DNA of 64,000 bases, taken from the NCBI GenBank assembly GCA_900455155.1, contig UGUC01000003.1, forward strand, positions 1 to 64,000. The letters run 5' to 3'. This stretch comes from Providencia stuartii. Lineage in GTDB: Bacteria > Pseudomonadota > Gammaproteobacteria > Enterobacterales > Enterobacteriaceae. Positions within the stretch are counted from its first letter, which is position 1. Each line of letters starts with the position of its first letter. Shown here one piece after another: positions 34,163 to 44,052 of this stretch. The notes under the pieces were generated by a model, which was not told the origin of the DNA, did not search any database, and was given only the letters and a program-made list of their open reading frames with translations. The translations under genes and the position numbers were made by a program.

Positions 34163-35509
34163 TTAAATCGCTAAATCAGCAGCATAAAATGCCACTAATA
34201 GAACAGCAATAACCACGGTTCCAATATTCAGCTTACGCCACTCACCTGCAAAGATACGTCCAATCACCAATGCGGCGAAACCTAACATAATGCCAGTAAC
34301 AATGTTACAGGTCAGAACAATAAACACAGCACATAATAAACCGGACATCGAATCGACAAAGTCATCAAAGTTCAGTTTAGAAACATTACTCAACATCAAC
34401 AGACCGACATACATCAAAGCTGGCGCCGTCGCATACGCAGGTACTAAATAAGACAGAGGTGATAAAAATAGAATCAATAAGAACAACAGGCCAACGACCA
34501 CCGCAGTAAGCCCCGTACGACCACCAGCAGCAGTACCAGCAGCAGATTCGATATAAACCGCAGCAGGAGAAGCCCCAATCGCTCCAGCAAAGATACTGCT
34601 TACCGAGTCCGCAGTTAATGCTTTACCACCATTAATAATTTGCCCATCTTTATCCAGCAAGTTAGCTTGACCAGCAACCGCACGGATGGTTCCTGTCGCA
34701 TCAAAGACTGCGGTCATGACCAATGCTAATAAGCTTGGTAACACGATAGGTTGCAAGGCTCCCATAATGTCCATGCTCATGATCAGTGATAAACCATCTT
34801 CACCTAATGAAGGAAGCTTAAAGAAACCTTGGTACTTAACGGCAGGGTCAAAAATTAACCCTATGATTGAAATAGCAATAATCACCAACAGAACACCACC
34901 GGGCACGCGACGCTTCTCTAAGCCAAAAATAACCGCTAAACCCGCTAATGCCATTAATACAGGGAAAGAGGTAAAATCGCCAAGTGCAACAGGTAGCCCT
35001 TCATTTGGGTTTTTAACGACCAGCCCGACACCATTTGCGGCTATCAGTAATAAAAATAACCCAATACCAATCCCAGTACCGTGCGCAATCCCCATAGGCA
35101 TATTACGCAGGATCCAGCTACGAATTCCTGTCACCGAAATAATAGTAAACAGGCACCCCATAAGAAACACGGCCCCTAAAGCAACAGGGATACTGATTTT
35201 CTGGCCTAACACCAAGCTAAAAGCCGTAAATGCGGTAAGTGAAATCGCACAACCAATCGCCATTGGCAGGTTAGCCCACAGCCCCATCAATAGTGAGCCA
35301 AAACCCGCCACTAAACAGGTCGCAATAAAGACAGCTGTAGGAGGGAACCCTGCCTGCCCTAACATTCCCGGAACGACAATGACGGAATACACCATCGCCA
35401 AAAATGTCGTTAACCCTGCAATAATTTCACGGCGAACCGAAGAGCCACGCGCAGAAATTTTAAAATATTTATCCAATTTGCAATTGGTTGAAGCCTGTTG
35501 GCCAGACAT
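34163..35509 (-). CDS. ghxP: Guanine/hypoxanthine permease GhxP (NCS2/AzgA-like family)
   Basis: GhxP (YjcD) imports guanine and hypoxanthine with protons. The 448-residue protein starts with the cytoplasmic [40 protein letters not shown]. It has the substrate-site helices ([25 protein letters not shown] and [16 protein letters not shown]) that define the AzgA branch. About 13 membrane segments are apparent. Two PurR-like boxes precede it. The resemblance to E. coli YjcD rather than AdeP/PurP, plus the neighbour yjcE, supports the name. Confidence 0.9.
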   Translation of the reverse strand: MSGQQASTNCKLDKYFKISARGSSVRREIIAGLTTFLAMVYSVIVVPGMLGQAGFPPTAVFIATCLVAGFGSLLMGLWANLPMAIGCAISLTAFTAFSLVLGQKISIPVALGAVFLMGCLFTIISVTGIRSWILRNMPMGIAHGTGIGIGLFLLLIAANGVGLVVKNPNEGLPVALGDFTSFPVLMALAGLAVIFGLEKRRVPGGVLLVIIAISIIGLIFDPAVKYQGFFKLPSLGEDGLSLIMSMDIMGALQPIVLPSLLALVMTAVFDATGTIRAVAGQANLLDKDGQIINGGKALTADSVSSIFAGAIGASPAAVYIESAAGTAAGGRTGLTAVVVGLLFLLILFLSPLSYLVPAYATAPALMYVGLLMLSNVSKLNFDDFVDSMSGLLCAVFIVLTCNIVTGIMLGFAALVIGRIFAGEWRKLNIGTVVIAVLLVAFYAADLAI

Positions 35510-35554
35510 GGAAATACCCCTGCTAAATATGACAAAAAGCGCCTAATCTCACTG

Positions 35555-35634
35555 ACGAAAACGATTACGTTTTTAGAAAAAACTGATTGAGCGAGTGATT
35601 TACTCACTCCCCACTCTCACGCAATCGTTTGGCT
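35555..35634 (-). promoter_or_regulatory. Two PurR-like boxes upstream of ghxP
   Basis: ACGAAAACGATTACGT at 35555-35570 and ACGCAATCGTTTGGCT at 35619-35634 each match 13 of 16 positions of the PurR consensus ACGCAAACGTTTGCGT. They are 46 and 110 bp upstream of the ghxP start. E. coli ghxP belongs to the PurR regulon as I recall, so repression by PurR with hypoxanthine or guanine is expected. Confidence 0.65.
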
Positions 35635-36143
35635 TTAACAATAGAGATGGCAGACTATGAAGCGGGCAATTATCAATCGAAATCGACGTATTGATCAAGT
35701 GTTTTCAAGTTACATGGGGCAATCGCACACAACAAAGCAAACTTAACATAAATTTTTAGATTTTATCCCTAGCGCAGTGAGGAGTTTTTACCGAATTTGG
35801 CATCCTTACTATCCGACTTATTAGCCCTCTCTATTGTGAATGGATTTTCTTTTCGTTTAGCTACAGTTAATAAATATTTTGTTAGAGTTAAGTGTTGCTT
35901 CGCTAAATAATAGTGAGGGGTATTAGCGAGAGGATGACAAATAACTTATTTTTTAAATCGCATTTATTACATAGAATATAATGCTGCAAAAATATAATCT
36001 GACAACGAGAATTTAAATAAAAATCAACTTTAATTTCATCATGTTAACAATTTTTATGTGTAAACATTAATTATATTTGATCTCGTTAAAATTAAATATC
36101 ACATAAAATTATTAATTACTGACATATATTCACTGCAAGAACA
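35635..36143. other. AT-rich spacer upstream of the ArnT-like gene
   Basis: About 500 bp, very AT-rich. It contains no open frame with recognisable coding features. Several TATAAT-like hexamers occur (for example around 35970-35995), but no promoter or operator can be singled out by eye. A promoter for the downstream glycosyltransferase must lie here. Confidence 0.5.
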
Positions 36144-37814
36144 ATGCAAAAAAAATTAACACCTAATCAAAAGTCATTAATTTTATTTATTGGCTTTCTC
36201 GCCATCTATCTTTTACCTGGTATTTACGGGCACACTCCGTGGAAGCAAGATGAAAACTATAGCTTTGGTATTATCCAAACTATGTTCGAAACAGGTAATT
36301 GGCTCGTACCAACGAATGCTGGCGAACCGTTTATGGAGAAGCCACCACTGTACTATTGGGTCGCCACCATCAGTGCCCATTTGCTATCTGGCTTTATGCC
36401 GCTTTATGATGCGGCGCGCAGTGCGACATTGTTATTTTCAGTGATTAACTTTTCATTTTTTATTCTACTTGCTCGCCGTGCCTTCAATACAGACCATATT
36501 AGTGATAAACGCATTTGGATTGCATTCGCACTCTACCTTTGCGCCCCCGGCATTTTAAGGCATAGCCATGATATGTTTACGGATGTTGCACTCATTACAG
36601 GTGCTACTATCGGTTTGTACGGCATTCTTGGGCTAATACGCCAGGAAAAGGTTGCGATGTCCGCATTATGGCTAATGTTTGGCACAGTGATCACCATGCT
36701 ATCAAAAGGGGTGTTTATTCCGGGTGTGTTATGGTTAAGCTTACTGCTAGCCCCGATTTTTCTACCACACTGCCGCCAAAAGCTTTTTTGGCTACCTGCA
36801 ATCATCGCCGGTCTCGCTGCTCTTATCTTGATTTTACCTTGGCCTATTTTACTCTATCGCCAACATCCCGATCTGTTTATGACTTGGTTTTGGGAAAATA
36901 ATATCGGTCGTTTTCTAGGCTTCTCTGTTGAAAAATTAGGTGCCAAAGCGAACTTAACACGTGTTCCAGCATCCGTACTGCTATTTGCACTGCCAGCAGG
37001 CATACTGGCTACCCTCTATTTTATTAGAAATCCGTTAAAACGATTACGTAGCCGTAACGAGTACTTAGTCACCATTTTCCCGCTACTTGGGATTGTATTT
37101 TTACAAATTTCAGCAACAGGTAGAGCGCTCTATTTGCTCCCTTTCATCGCCCCACTTGCAATCTTAGGGACCCAAACCGTGCTTGCGCTTCCTGAAAAAG
37201 TGCTACGCGGTTTCTCATGCTTTGCGGCTACGCTATGGTCACTACTTATTATTTTCCTGTGGGTTTGCTATTTTATCGCCCTTTCGGGTCAGACGCAGGT
37301 GTGGCTTACACCTTTTAGTAAATGGCTACCGATGAGTTACCAAATGCCATTTTCGATAGTTGCTTTGCTAGTCGCGACAATCCTCACCGCCATCTGGTTT
37401 TTACGCAGAGCGTTATTGAGCCGACAGATTACCTTACGTGCCATGCAAAACTGGACGCTAGGCATGTGTATCGTATGGGGGATCACATTCAGCTTATTTT
37501 TGGGCTGGATAGACTATACCAAAGGGTTTAAAGATGTCTTTGTCGATTTAGAACAACATCTAAAAGGCCATTATCATGCTAATGACTGTATGGCATCCGA
37601 TAATATCGGTGAATCCGAAGCCCCTATGCTGTACTACTACACAAAGATCTTACATCAACGGCAAGATCGCTTTGAAAAACCAGAGCAGTGCCGCTGGTTA
37701 ATTGTGTTATCAAAACAGATCAAGCCAGCTCCCGCGGGTATGACGCTATTTTGGAGCAACCACCGCCCCGATGAATTCACCGAAAACTTAGTTGTTTATA
37801 AAAGCATTGAGTAG
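36144..37814 (+). CDS. ArnT-like glycosyltransferase (GT39/GT83, PMT superfamily), acceptor unknown
   Basis: A 556-residue inner-membrane protein with about 11-13 helices. It has the PMT/ArnT first-loop acidic motif after helix 1 (GHTPWKQDENYSFGIIQTM) and MEKPPLYYWVATISAHLL, equivalent to the FEKPxxxYW block of ArnT. In ArnT-type enzymes the first-loop Asp-Glu binds the undecaprenyl-phosphate sugar donor. LSKGVFIPGVLWL and GRALYLLPFIAPLA also correspond to ArnT segments. It is too divergent, and lies outside an arn operon, to be called ArnT itself. It may modify LPS or another envelope glycan. It stands alone before a bidirectional terminator. Confidence 0.8.
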   Translation: MQKKLTPNQKSLILFIGFLAIYLLPGIYGHTPWKQDENYSFGIIQTMFETGNWLVPTNAGEPFMEKPPLYYWVATISAHLLSGFMPLYDAARSATLLFSVINFSFFILLARRAFNTDHISDKRIWIAFALYLCAPGILRHSHDMFTDVALITGATIGLYGILGLIRQEKVAMSALWLMFGTVITMLSKGVFIPGVLWLSLLLAPIFLPHCRQKLFWLPAIIAGLAALILILPWPILLYRQHPDLFMTWFWENNIGRFLGFSVEKLGAKANLTRVPASVLLFALPAGILATLYFIRNPLKRLRSRNEYLVTIFPLLGIVFLQISATGRALYLLPFIAPLAILGTQTVLALPEKVLRGFSCFAATLWSLLIIFLWVCYFIALSGQTQVWLTPFSKWLPMSYQMPFSIVALLVATILTAIWFLRRALLSRQITLRAMQNWTLGMCIVWGITFSLFLGWIDYTKGFKDVFVDLEQHLKGHYHANDCMASDNIGESEAPMLYYYTKILHQRQDRFEKPEQCRWLIVLSKQIKPAPAGMTLFWSNHRPDEFTENLVVYKSIE

Positions 37815-37828
37815 AGAAATGAAAAATC

Positions 37829-37864
37829 TGTGCCAGTTTATCACCACTGGCACACTATTTTTTA
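37829..37864. terminator. Bidirectional terminator between the ArnT-like gene and an MFS gene
   Basis: GTGCCAGT (37830-37837) pairs with ACTGGCAC (37846-37853). A T-rich tail (TATTTTTT) follows on the plus strand, and five A precede it, giving T on the minus strand. It serves two convergent genes. Confidence 0.85.
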
Positions 37865-37865
37865 G

Positions 37866-39056
37866 TTAAGCTTGTTGCGTGCTTTGGGCGCTATATTTTT
37901 CACGCGTAAACCACAAAAACGCTGTAGCAATAAAAATGAGTAATACGGGTAACCCCGCCAGCGAAAGAGATGTCGCGACGCCAGCTAATAACGGCCCGGA
38001 CAAATTACCAATTCCCCATAACATAGCCGCAGCGGCATTCGCAATAATTAGGTCATTGCCTTTAAAATATTGACCAATTTGCACAAGCGCAATGGTGTAA
38101 ATAGCACCGGCTGTTGCCCCCAAAACAAATAACAAGACCCAAATTAAATAATGGTGAGTTATCAAGAAAGGTAATAAACAACTCGCTCCTAATGTGACAA
38201 CGCCGCAAATCCGATACAGTTTTTCACGGTTCATATGGTCCGCTAACCATCCAAATGGCATTTGCATCACCGCATCCCCCGCTAAAATTGCACTGATCAT
38301 CATCGCGGCAATCGCCTCAGTATGCCCCATTCCCATACCATAAATAGGGAACATCGATAAAATCGTGCCATCAAAAAAGGCGAAAAATAGAATACCAGCA
38401 CAAATGCCCGGAGCGACTTTAACAAACTGAATAATTGAAAAACGTGATTCACTGGCTGTCGCGGAAATACGGTCACCCACCTTTTGTTCCATAATTAAAA
38501 AGAGTGCTATAGATATCAGGTGAAGTAAAGTGCAAATCAATAATGGAGATTTATCTTCTACGCCATAGTAAGCAATAAAAGAGGGGCCGAGTAGTTGGCT
38601 CACGGTAAAAACGGTGGTGTAGATGGCGAGGATACGGCCTCGCTTGCTTTCAGGGCTAAGTTCATTAATCCATGTTTCCCCTAAACAAATCAGTACACCG
38701 CTGGCTAACCCTGTAATCAAACGTAATGGAAAGAGCAGCCACAATGGTAACGAACTCAGTAACGGTAGCAAACTTATTGCAGAAATAATGGTTGCGATAA
38801 GCATTGCTTGTCGTTTCCCACACCAACGAACAATCCGTTGCACCATAGGGGCAATTAAAAACATCCCTAAAGCAGGTGCAGCTGAAATAATGCCAATATA
38901 GAGTTCGCTAACACCATAGTTATTTAATCGCAAAGCGACCATTGGGATACTTAAACCAATAACGATACCAATGACAGCAATACTGGTTGTAATGGTAAAA
39001 ATAGCGAACGAAGGGGTACGACGAAAATGCTGTAAACGCTGATTATCAGAGCTCAT
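37866..39056 (-). CDS. MFS transporter, YcaD-like
   Basis: A 396-residue, 12-helix major facilitator. The loop 2-3 motif is MVQRIVRWCGKRQAMLIATI, and the first half contains ITGLASGVLICLGETWINELSPESKRGRILAIYTTVFTVSQLLGP, typical of the YcaD/UMF family of uncharacterised efflux-type carriers. GWLADHMNREKLY is the second-half repeat of the motif. The substrate is unknown. It is a separate unit; the TauE/SafE gene lies 168 bp upstream on the same strand. Confidence 0.82.
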   Translation of the reverse strand: MSSDNQRLQHFRRTPSFAIFTITTSIAVIGIVIGLSIPMVALRLNNYGVSELYIGIISAAPALGMFLIAPMVQRIVRWCGKRQAMLIATIISAISLLPLLSSLPLWLLFPLRLITGLASGVLICLGETWINELSPESKRGRILAIYTTVFTVSQLLGPSFIAYYGVEDKSPLLICTLLHLISIALFLIMEQKVGDRISATASESRFSIIQFVKVAPGICAGILFFAFFDGTILSMFPIYGMGMGHTEAIAAMMISAILAGDAVMQMPFGWLADHMNREKLYRICGVVTLGASCLLPFLITHHYLIWVLLFVLGATAGAIYTIALVQIGQYFKGNDLIIANAAAAMLWGIGNLSGPLLAGVATSLSLAGLPVLLIFIATAFLWFTREKYSAQSTQQA

Positions 39057-39224
39057 TTTGATATTAATCTGCTTTCATTAATGAAAGCTTCCATTTTAAA
39101 TTCTATTTATTAACGTTAAACACAATATAAAAACCCTTCATCATCTGGAATTACCGGAGATGACGAAAGGTAATTGTATCATGCTTTATATTTTATACTG
39201 ATAAATCTTTAACAGTAACGTGAG

Positions 39225-39977
39225 TTACAAAATAAAAAAATAACGATATAGCAAGGCAATACCTGAAATTAAAATAATAATATTGATAATTTTCAGGAAA
39301 GATTCTCGCGATATTTTCAAGGTAATATGGCGCCCAGCCCAAATACCAATCAACATTGCGGGTGAGAACGCTAATGCCATCAGCAGAATATCGACATTCA
39401 CATAGACACCCATCACTAAAAAGATTGTGACACGCGTTAACGTGCTAAAGCCTATTAATGTCATTTGGGTGATGCGAAAGCGCTGTTTATCGGCTATGCG
39501 GCTTGATAAGTACATAGCATAAATAAAGCCACCGCTACCAAATAACGCACTAAAAATACCGCCGATCAAGCTGAAAGGAACAACTAATATCTTAGAAAAA
39601 TGCGATTGGCCTTTCTTTGAAAAAAAGGCGTTCATGACATAAAAAATCACAAATATACCAAGTAATAAAATCAGAATATCTGGGCGTGTTTTTAGTAAGA
39701 TAGCCGCACCAATTAAACTCCCCACAACCATGAGTGGAATAATCCATTTTATTTCTTGATAATCCGCGTTTTTACCATCTTTTACTAGATTGATCAGCGC
39801 CGCCGTTAAATCAATCAGTGCTAATATAGGCACGATCATATTTAAAGGAAGATACATTGCTAATACAGGCGTGGCTATCAAAGCGGATCCAAACCCAGCC
39901 ATCCCAAAAACTAAATAAGCGCACAGTAGTGTAAAAAAACAGATCGCCATTTCTAGCGAGAAAAAATCAAACGGCAT
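39225..39977 (-). CDS. TauE/SafE-family (TSUP) sulfite/anion exporter-like membrane protein
   Basis: A 250-residue protein with about eight membrane segments. The paired signatures FGMAGFGSALIATPVLAMYLP (first half) and GGIFSALFGSGGFIYAMYLSSR (second half) define the TSUP family of small-anion exporters. Members export sulfite, sulfoacetate or other organosulfonates. The substrate here is unknown. It is divergent from an XRE-cupin regulator across 224 bp, which makes that regulator the likely controller. Confidence 0.85.
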   Translation of the reverse strand: MPFDFFSLEMAICFFTLLCAYLVFGMAGFGSALIATPVLAMYLPLNMIVPILALIDLTAALINLVKDGKNADYQEIKWIIPLMVVGSLIGAAILLKTRPDILILLLGIFVIFYVMNAFFSKKGQSHFSKILVVPFSLIGGIFSALFGSGGFIYAMYLSSRIADKQRFRITQMTLIGFSTLTRVTIFLVMGVYVNVDILLMALAFSPAMLIGIWAGRHITLKISRESFLKIINIIILISGIALLYRYFFIL

Positions 39978-40201
39978 AATTAGCCCTTACAGGGAGTATT
40001 TTTGTTCACTATAATTTTTTCTGAATAAATAAAAAAGCCCTGTTTTTATTACCTAAGTGAACGGATTGATTATTAAATCGGGTTGCCATCTTCATTTTCT
40101 TCCATTGTCAAAATATTATGCCTTTATCAGTACGTTTCTGACATAACGTTGTTATGATGGTAGAATTAGCAGCATAATTTAACTTTCAAGGAAGACACAG
40201 G

Positions 40202-40759
40202 GTGGATAAAAAAATCAACATTAAAATTGGTCAAAAAGTACGCTTACTCCGGCAAGCAAGGAACCTCTCCTTGAATGAACTAGCACGTTTATCAGGGATC
40301 TCAAAAGCGGCTCTTTCTAAACTGGAGTCTGGCGATTCAAACCCAAGAGTTGATACCTTAGAAGCCATCGCCATCGCATTACGCTTCCCATTGAGTGATC
40401 TATTTACATTACAGCATGAAGCCTACCCCTACTTTGTGAAGTCAGCTCCTCAGCAAGGGGATTATTCACAACAATTTAAATTTCGTATCAATATGGGCAA
40501 TATTTCTGAAATATGGCAGTTGAATATGAAACGAGGCGCCATTATTAATAGCCCCGCACATATGAGCGGAACTCATGAACATATCATGCTGCATACTGGT
40601 TCATTGATGTTACGCTTAAAAGATGAACAAACCGTGTTATTAGAAGAAGGGGATTTTTATGCCTTTAGTTGTGATTTTCCCCACTCCTATCTCTGCATGG
40701 AGGGGGAATTAAATGCAACAGTCGTGATGACGTACTCGCATCTTAGTGACAATATCTAA
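40202..40759 (+). CDS. XRE-family regulator with C-terminal cupin sensor domain
   Basis: A 185-residue protein starting at a GTG (40202) after AAGGAAG. Residues about 8-62 form the XRE helix-turn-helix (KVRLLRQARNLSLNELARLSGISKAALSKLESGDSNPRVDTLEAIAIAL). The second half is a small cupin (GTHEHIMLHTGSLMLRLKDEQTVLLEEGDFYAF), which usually senses a small ligand. It is divergent from the TSUP exporter. Its stop overlaps the convergent alaX stop by 4 bp. Confidence 0.88.
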   Translation: MDKKINIKIGQKVRLLRQARNLSLNELARLSGISKAALSKLESGDSNPRVDTLEAIAIALRFPLSDLFTLQHEAYPYFVKSAPQQGDYSQQFKFRINMGNISEIWQLNMKRGAIINSPAHMSGTHEHIMLHTGSLMLRLKDEQTVLLEEGDFYAFSCDFPHSYLCMEGELNATVVMTYSHLSDNI

Positions 40760-41382
40760 ACTTCGACATGCTTCGCATCATAACTGATCCGCAAGATCCC
40801 TTTTTTATATTTCATCGACTTAATCACAAACTGGCAAATTTTACCGAGTGAATCAACATGAGTGCCGCCACAAGGCACCTCATCACCTTCAGAAACGCGA
40901 CAAAGGCGTAACTCTCCTCGTTGTTCAACAGATACAGGATAGTCACCGTGCAAGCGTTGATTGACTAAAGCTTCTATTTCCCTTTCATCTAGTTGTTCAA
41001 TGGGGGTGGGGTTATCACTAATTGCACTAAACTCTACTCGTGACTCATTCGGAAAATGGTGCCCTTTTTGCCCCTTCCATCCAAAACAAGCCATTTCCCA
41101 ACTTAATAAGTGCCCCGTCGTATGCAAAGCCGCATGATATTGGCGCTGTGCCTTATCAATTTTCGCACTGACAGCATCACCAACATTCAAATTCTGATCC
41201 GGCGCTAAATAAGCAATTATCCAGCCATTTGGGTGTTTCTTAATACGAACAGGCTGATCATTGATCCACCCGGCATCGGCTGGTTGACCTCCGCCTTGTG
41301 GATGAAAAATATTATCCCTTAGCGCAACCCATTGCCCCTCATCATCTTGGCCTTTTTTCAAGTACAGTTGTTTGAATTTCAT
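40756..41382 (-). CDS. AlaX-type alanyl-tRNA editing protein
   Basis: AlaX proteins are free-standing homologues of the AlaRS editing domain that deacylate Ser-tRNA(Ala) or Gly-tRNA(Ala). The 208-residue protein has the zinc-binding HxxxH (HTTGH, residues 87-91) and CxxxH (CGGTH, residues 171-175). The N-terminal FHPQGGGQPADAGWI block matches the glycine-rich region of the C-Ala/editing fold. It is convergent with the XRE-cupin gene, with a 4-bp stop overlap. Confidence 0.88.
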   Translation of the reverse strand: MKFKQLYLKKGQDDEGQWVALRDNIFHPQGGGQPADAGWINDQPVRIKKHPNGWIIAYLAPDQNLNVGDAVSAKIDKAQRQYHAALHTTGHLLSWEMACFGWKGQKGHHFPNESRVEFSAISDNPTPIEQLDEREIEALVNQRLHGDYPVSVEQRGELRLCRVSEGDEVPCGGTHVDSLGKICQFVIKSMKYKKGILRISYDAKHVEV

Positions 41383-41549
41383 AGCGATAAGTATCAGTCA
41401 GATAAATATTATTCTGCATAAAATGCCCCACTTATTTGTTGATGCTTTACAGCGTAATGCTGAGTTTGTTATACCACCATTGTTCACTTTAAGAAACAAT
41501 AGAACATTAAAACAAACAAATGTGCTTAAATTGTGCGTTCAAACCAAAT

Positions 41550-41585
41550 AAAAAATTCAACCTACAGGATAAATGTAGGTTGAAT
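41550..41585 (-). terminator. Terminator of ilvBN
   Basis: A 12-bp perfect stem, ATTCAACCTACA (41555-41566) with TGTAGGTTGAAT (41574-41585). On the minus strand it is followed by a run of T (TTTTTTATTTGG). It lies 26 bp after the ilvN stop. Confidence 0.88.
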
Positions 41586-41610
41586 ATAGAGAGCCAGTGG
41601 CGATGCAATG

Positions 41611-41895
41611 TTATTGCAAATAGTTTTGCATTGTCTCAAATAGTCTTAGGTCATCACTAAAACGGACTTCCCTAACATCTTCTAGTTTTTCAACTTGATT
41701 CACCATTTGTGACAAGCGCTCATCTTTTTGTACTAATAGCCAAATTCGGCTTTCATCTTTATCTTTTATTGGCATACATAAAATGCCGTCCACATTAAAA
41801 GCACGACGCGCAAACAGGCCACAAATATGCGACATAACACCAGGATGGTTGCGGACAATAAGTTCTAATGCAATTGGGTGATGTTCAAAAACCAT
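41611..41895 (-). CDS. ilvN: Acetolactate synthase I small (regulatory) subunit IlvN
   Basis: IlvN binds valine and confers feedback control on IlvB. The 94-residue ACT-domain protein contains [34 protein letters not shown], the family signature, and ends [13 protein letters not shown]. It starts 2 bp after the ilvB stop, so translation is coupled. Confidence 0.94.
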   Translation of the reverse strand: MVFEHHPIALELIVRNHPGVMSHICGLFARRAFNVDGILCMPIKDKDESRIWLLVQKDERLSQMVNQVEKLEDVREVRFSDDLRLFETMQNYLQ

Positions 41896-41897
41896 AA

Positions 41898-43597
41898 TTA
41901 CGCTCCGATCATATCAATATTTGCTGCACCCGGTGGAACCATTGGATAAACCTTTTGATTCACATCGATCAGGGCATGAATTAAGCAAGGACCTTTCGTG
42001 TTCATAATCGCTTCTAATGCCATTTCAGGATCCGCTTCCGTATTTAAATCACAGGTTTTCAAACCAAACCCCGCCGCAATTTTAATAAAATCTGTTTGAT
42101 ATGGATAAGCTGCGGCATATATGCGGTTATCAAAAAACAGCTCTTGTTGCTGATACACCATCCCCAATGCTTGGTTATTCATCAGAACAATTTTGATATT
42201 TAATTGGTGCTCAACTGCGGTGGCAAGCTCTTGAATATTCATCATCAAGCTGCCGTCACCAGAGAAACATACGATGGTTTGCTCTGGGTTCGCCAATGCC
42301 GCACCAATCGCGGCAGGAAGGCCAAAGCCCATCGTGCCTAAACCGCCAGATGTTAACCACTGGCGAGGACGTGATAGCGGATAAACCTGTGCCGCCCACA
42401 TTTGATGCTGCCCAACGTCAGTGGTCACTATCGCTTCTTCGCCCGCGGCTCTTGCAGCAGCAAGCACTAAGCCGTAATGGCTTAATGGATTATCGGCTTC
42501 GCTTAAATTTAATGGGTAGTCCTGCTTTTAATTGATTAACTCTTGTCATCCACTCTTCACGTTGATTTTTTTCAACTAACGGCAGTAATAACTCGAGAAT
42601 TTTGCCCTGCATCTGCATTGATAGCAATATCAGGTCGTTTAATTTTACTGATCTCTGCTTTATCAATATCTACATGAATAATTTTGGCATTAGGACAGAA
42701 TTTTTCTGCACGACCTATCGCTCGGTCATCAAAGCGAGCACCGATAACAATTAGCAAATCAGCTTCTTCCATCACCATATTCGTGCTACGCGCCGCATGC
42801 ATTCCTAACATTCCCAAGTAGAGCGGGTGGCGCATAGGAATAGTCCCTAATGCCATCAGTGTCATCGTCGTTGGTAATGTCGCTTTCTCTGCAAACGCAA
42901 TCGCCGTTTCTGTGGAGCCTGAACTAATCACGCCGCCCCCAAAATAAAGTACAGGACGTTTCGACTGATTAATCATTTCCGCCGCTTGGATCACTTTTTC
43001 CATCTCAAAGTTCGGCGCCTTATCTTTTGGCTGAATATCTGGCAATGCGTCTAATTCGATCGTTGCCGTCTGCACATCTTTAGGAATATCAATCCATACT
43101 GGGCCGGGACGACCGGACTCTGCGATTCGGAAGGCGTCACAAATTACTTGCGGTAATTCATTGATGTTACGAACTAAATAGTTGTGTTTTGTGACAGGAA
43201 TAGAAATCCCATAAGTATCAACTTCCTGAAAAGCATCGGTGCCAATCATTGAAGAAGGAACTTGGCCTGTAATACAAACCAGTGGAATAGAGTCAAGCTT
43301 AGCGTCCGCAATGGCCGTGACTAAATTCGTTGCCCCTGGGCCACTCGATGAAATACACACTGCCGCTTTTCCGGTTGTACGCGCAATACCTTGTGCAATA
43401 AAGCCAGCACCTTGCTCATGACGCGCCAAAATATGGCGGATTTGCTTACTTTTACCTAAAGCATCATAAAAAGGGAGGGCTGCACCGCCAGGGATCCCTG
43501 AAACAATGGTAATGCCATGTTTTTCTAACAAATGGACTATCAGTTCTGCACCTGTGTAGCAGGTTTTATCTGATGATGTTGTACCCGATTCGCTCAT
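41898..43597 (-). pseudogene. ilvB: Acetolactate synthase I large subunit IlvB, two frameshifts near the middle
   Basis: IlvB is the TPP-, FAD- and Mg-dependent catalytic subunit that makes acetolactate or acetohydroxybutyrate for valine, leucine and isoleucine synthesis. The start MSESGTTSS at 43597 follows AAGGA. The N-terminal domain has IPGGAALPFYDAL, the catalytic Glu in RHEQGAGFIAQGIAR, and ATNLVTAIADAKLDSIPLVCITGQV. The C-terminal domain has the TPP motif CFSGDGSLMMN and ends [15 protein letters not shown]. An extra base near 42600 (GGG run) and a second near 42510 put about 100 bp in other frames. Correcting both gives the normal length of about 565 residues. Control is by the ivbL attenuator. 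Confidence 0.9.
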
Positions 43598-43640
43598 AAT
43601 CTTATCCTTCACACTAGCCGGTGAGATTCGAGCGGCGATT

Positions 43641-43680
43641 CATAAAAAAACCCCGCTCGGTTTGCGCCGGCGGGGTTTTT
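43641..43680 (-). terminator. ilvB attenuator terminator
   Basis: AAAAACCCCGC (43646-43656) pairs with GCGGGGTTTTT (43670-43680), with an inner CGG/CCG pairing. On the minus strand seven T follow. It lies between the ivbL leader peptide and the ilvB start and acts as the attenuator. Confidence 0.92.
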
Positions 43681-43701
43681 AATCTGCGTTGATTGTTCCC
43701 G

Positions 43702-43791
43702 TTACGGCGCTAAGCCCACGACCACCACCACACGCACGACCACCGCGGCACATGGCGCGGTTAGTAGTAGGTTTGAATGATGAAGAGTCAT
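43702..43791 (-). CDS. ivbL: ilvBN operon leader peptide IvbL
   Basis: A 29-codon leader peptide starting MTLHHSNLLLTAPCAAVVV and ending VVVVVGLAP, read from the ATG at 43791 to the TAA at 43702. It has eight Val codons and three consecutive Leu codons. It closely resembles E. coli IvbL, which has a similar APSAAVVVVRVVVVVGNAP tail. Ribosome stalling at Val or Leu codons when these amino acids are short would prevent formation of the downstream terminator and allow ilvBN expression. Confidence 0.93.
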   Translation of the reverse strand: MTLHHSNLLLTAPCAAVVVRVVVVVGLAP

Positions 43792-43930
43792 GTTCACGGG
43801 TTATTCCTGTCTGTCGATATTAATTTGGTTTAAATTATTAATCATTATTTTGTGTAAGTGCATTTAAGAAAACACATCTTGTTCACAATGACAATCATTT
43901 TTTCCATTTTTATTCATCTCACATTTAAAA

Positions 43931-43946
43931 CGCGATCAATATCACA
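43931..43946 (-). promoter_or_regulatory. Possible CRP site of the ilvBN promoter
   Basis: On the minus strand the sequence reads TGTGA-TATTGA-TCGCG, 8 of 10 consensus positions of TGTGAN6TCACA. It lies about 140 bp upstream of ivbL. E. coli ilvB is known to be activated by cAMP-CRP. The promoter hexamers themselves are ambiguous. Confidence 0.5.
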
Positions 43947-44052
43947 CTACTAACTTACCAGAGCATTTAACTGGCAATTAGTTATTTTTTGGTTTTATCC
44001 ACTCGTTAAACCGAGATAACAACCAGGCTCTTAAATTGACTGATATTCCCTC

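Noticed and set aside
34686-35546. A 286-codon plus-strand frame opposite ghxP
   Set aside because: It is the antisense shadow of a membrane protein gene (Thr/Pro/Ile-rich composition) with no ribosome-binding site. GhxP on the other strand is certain.
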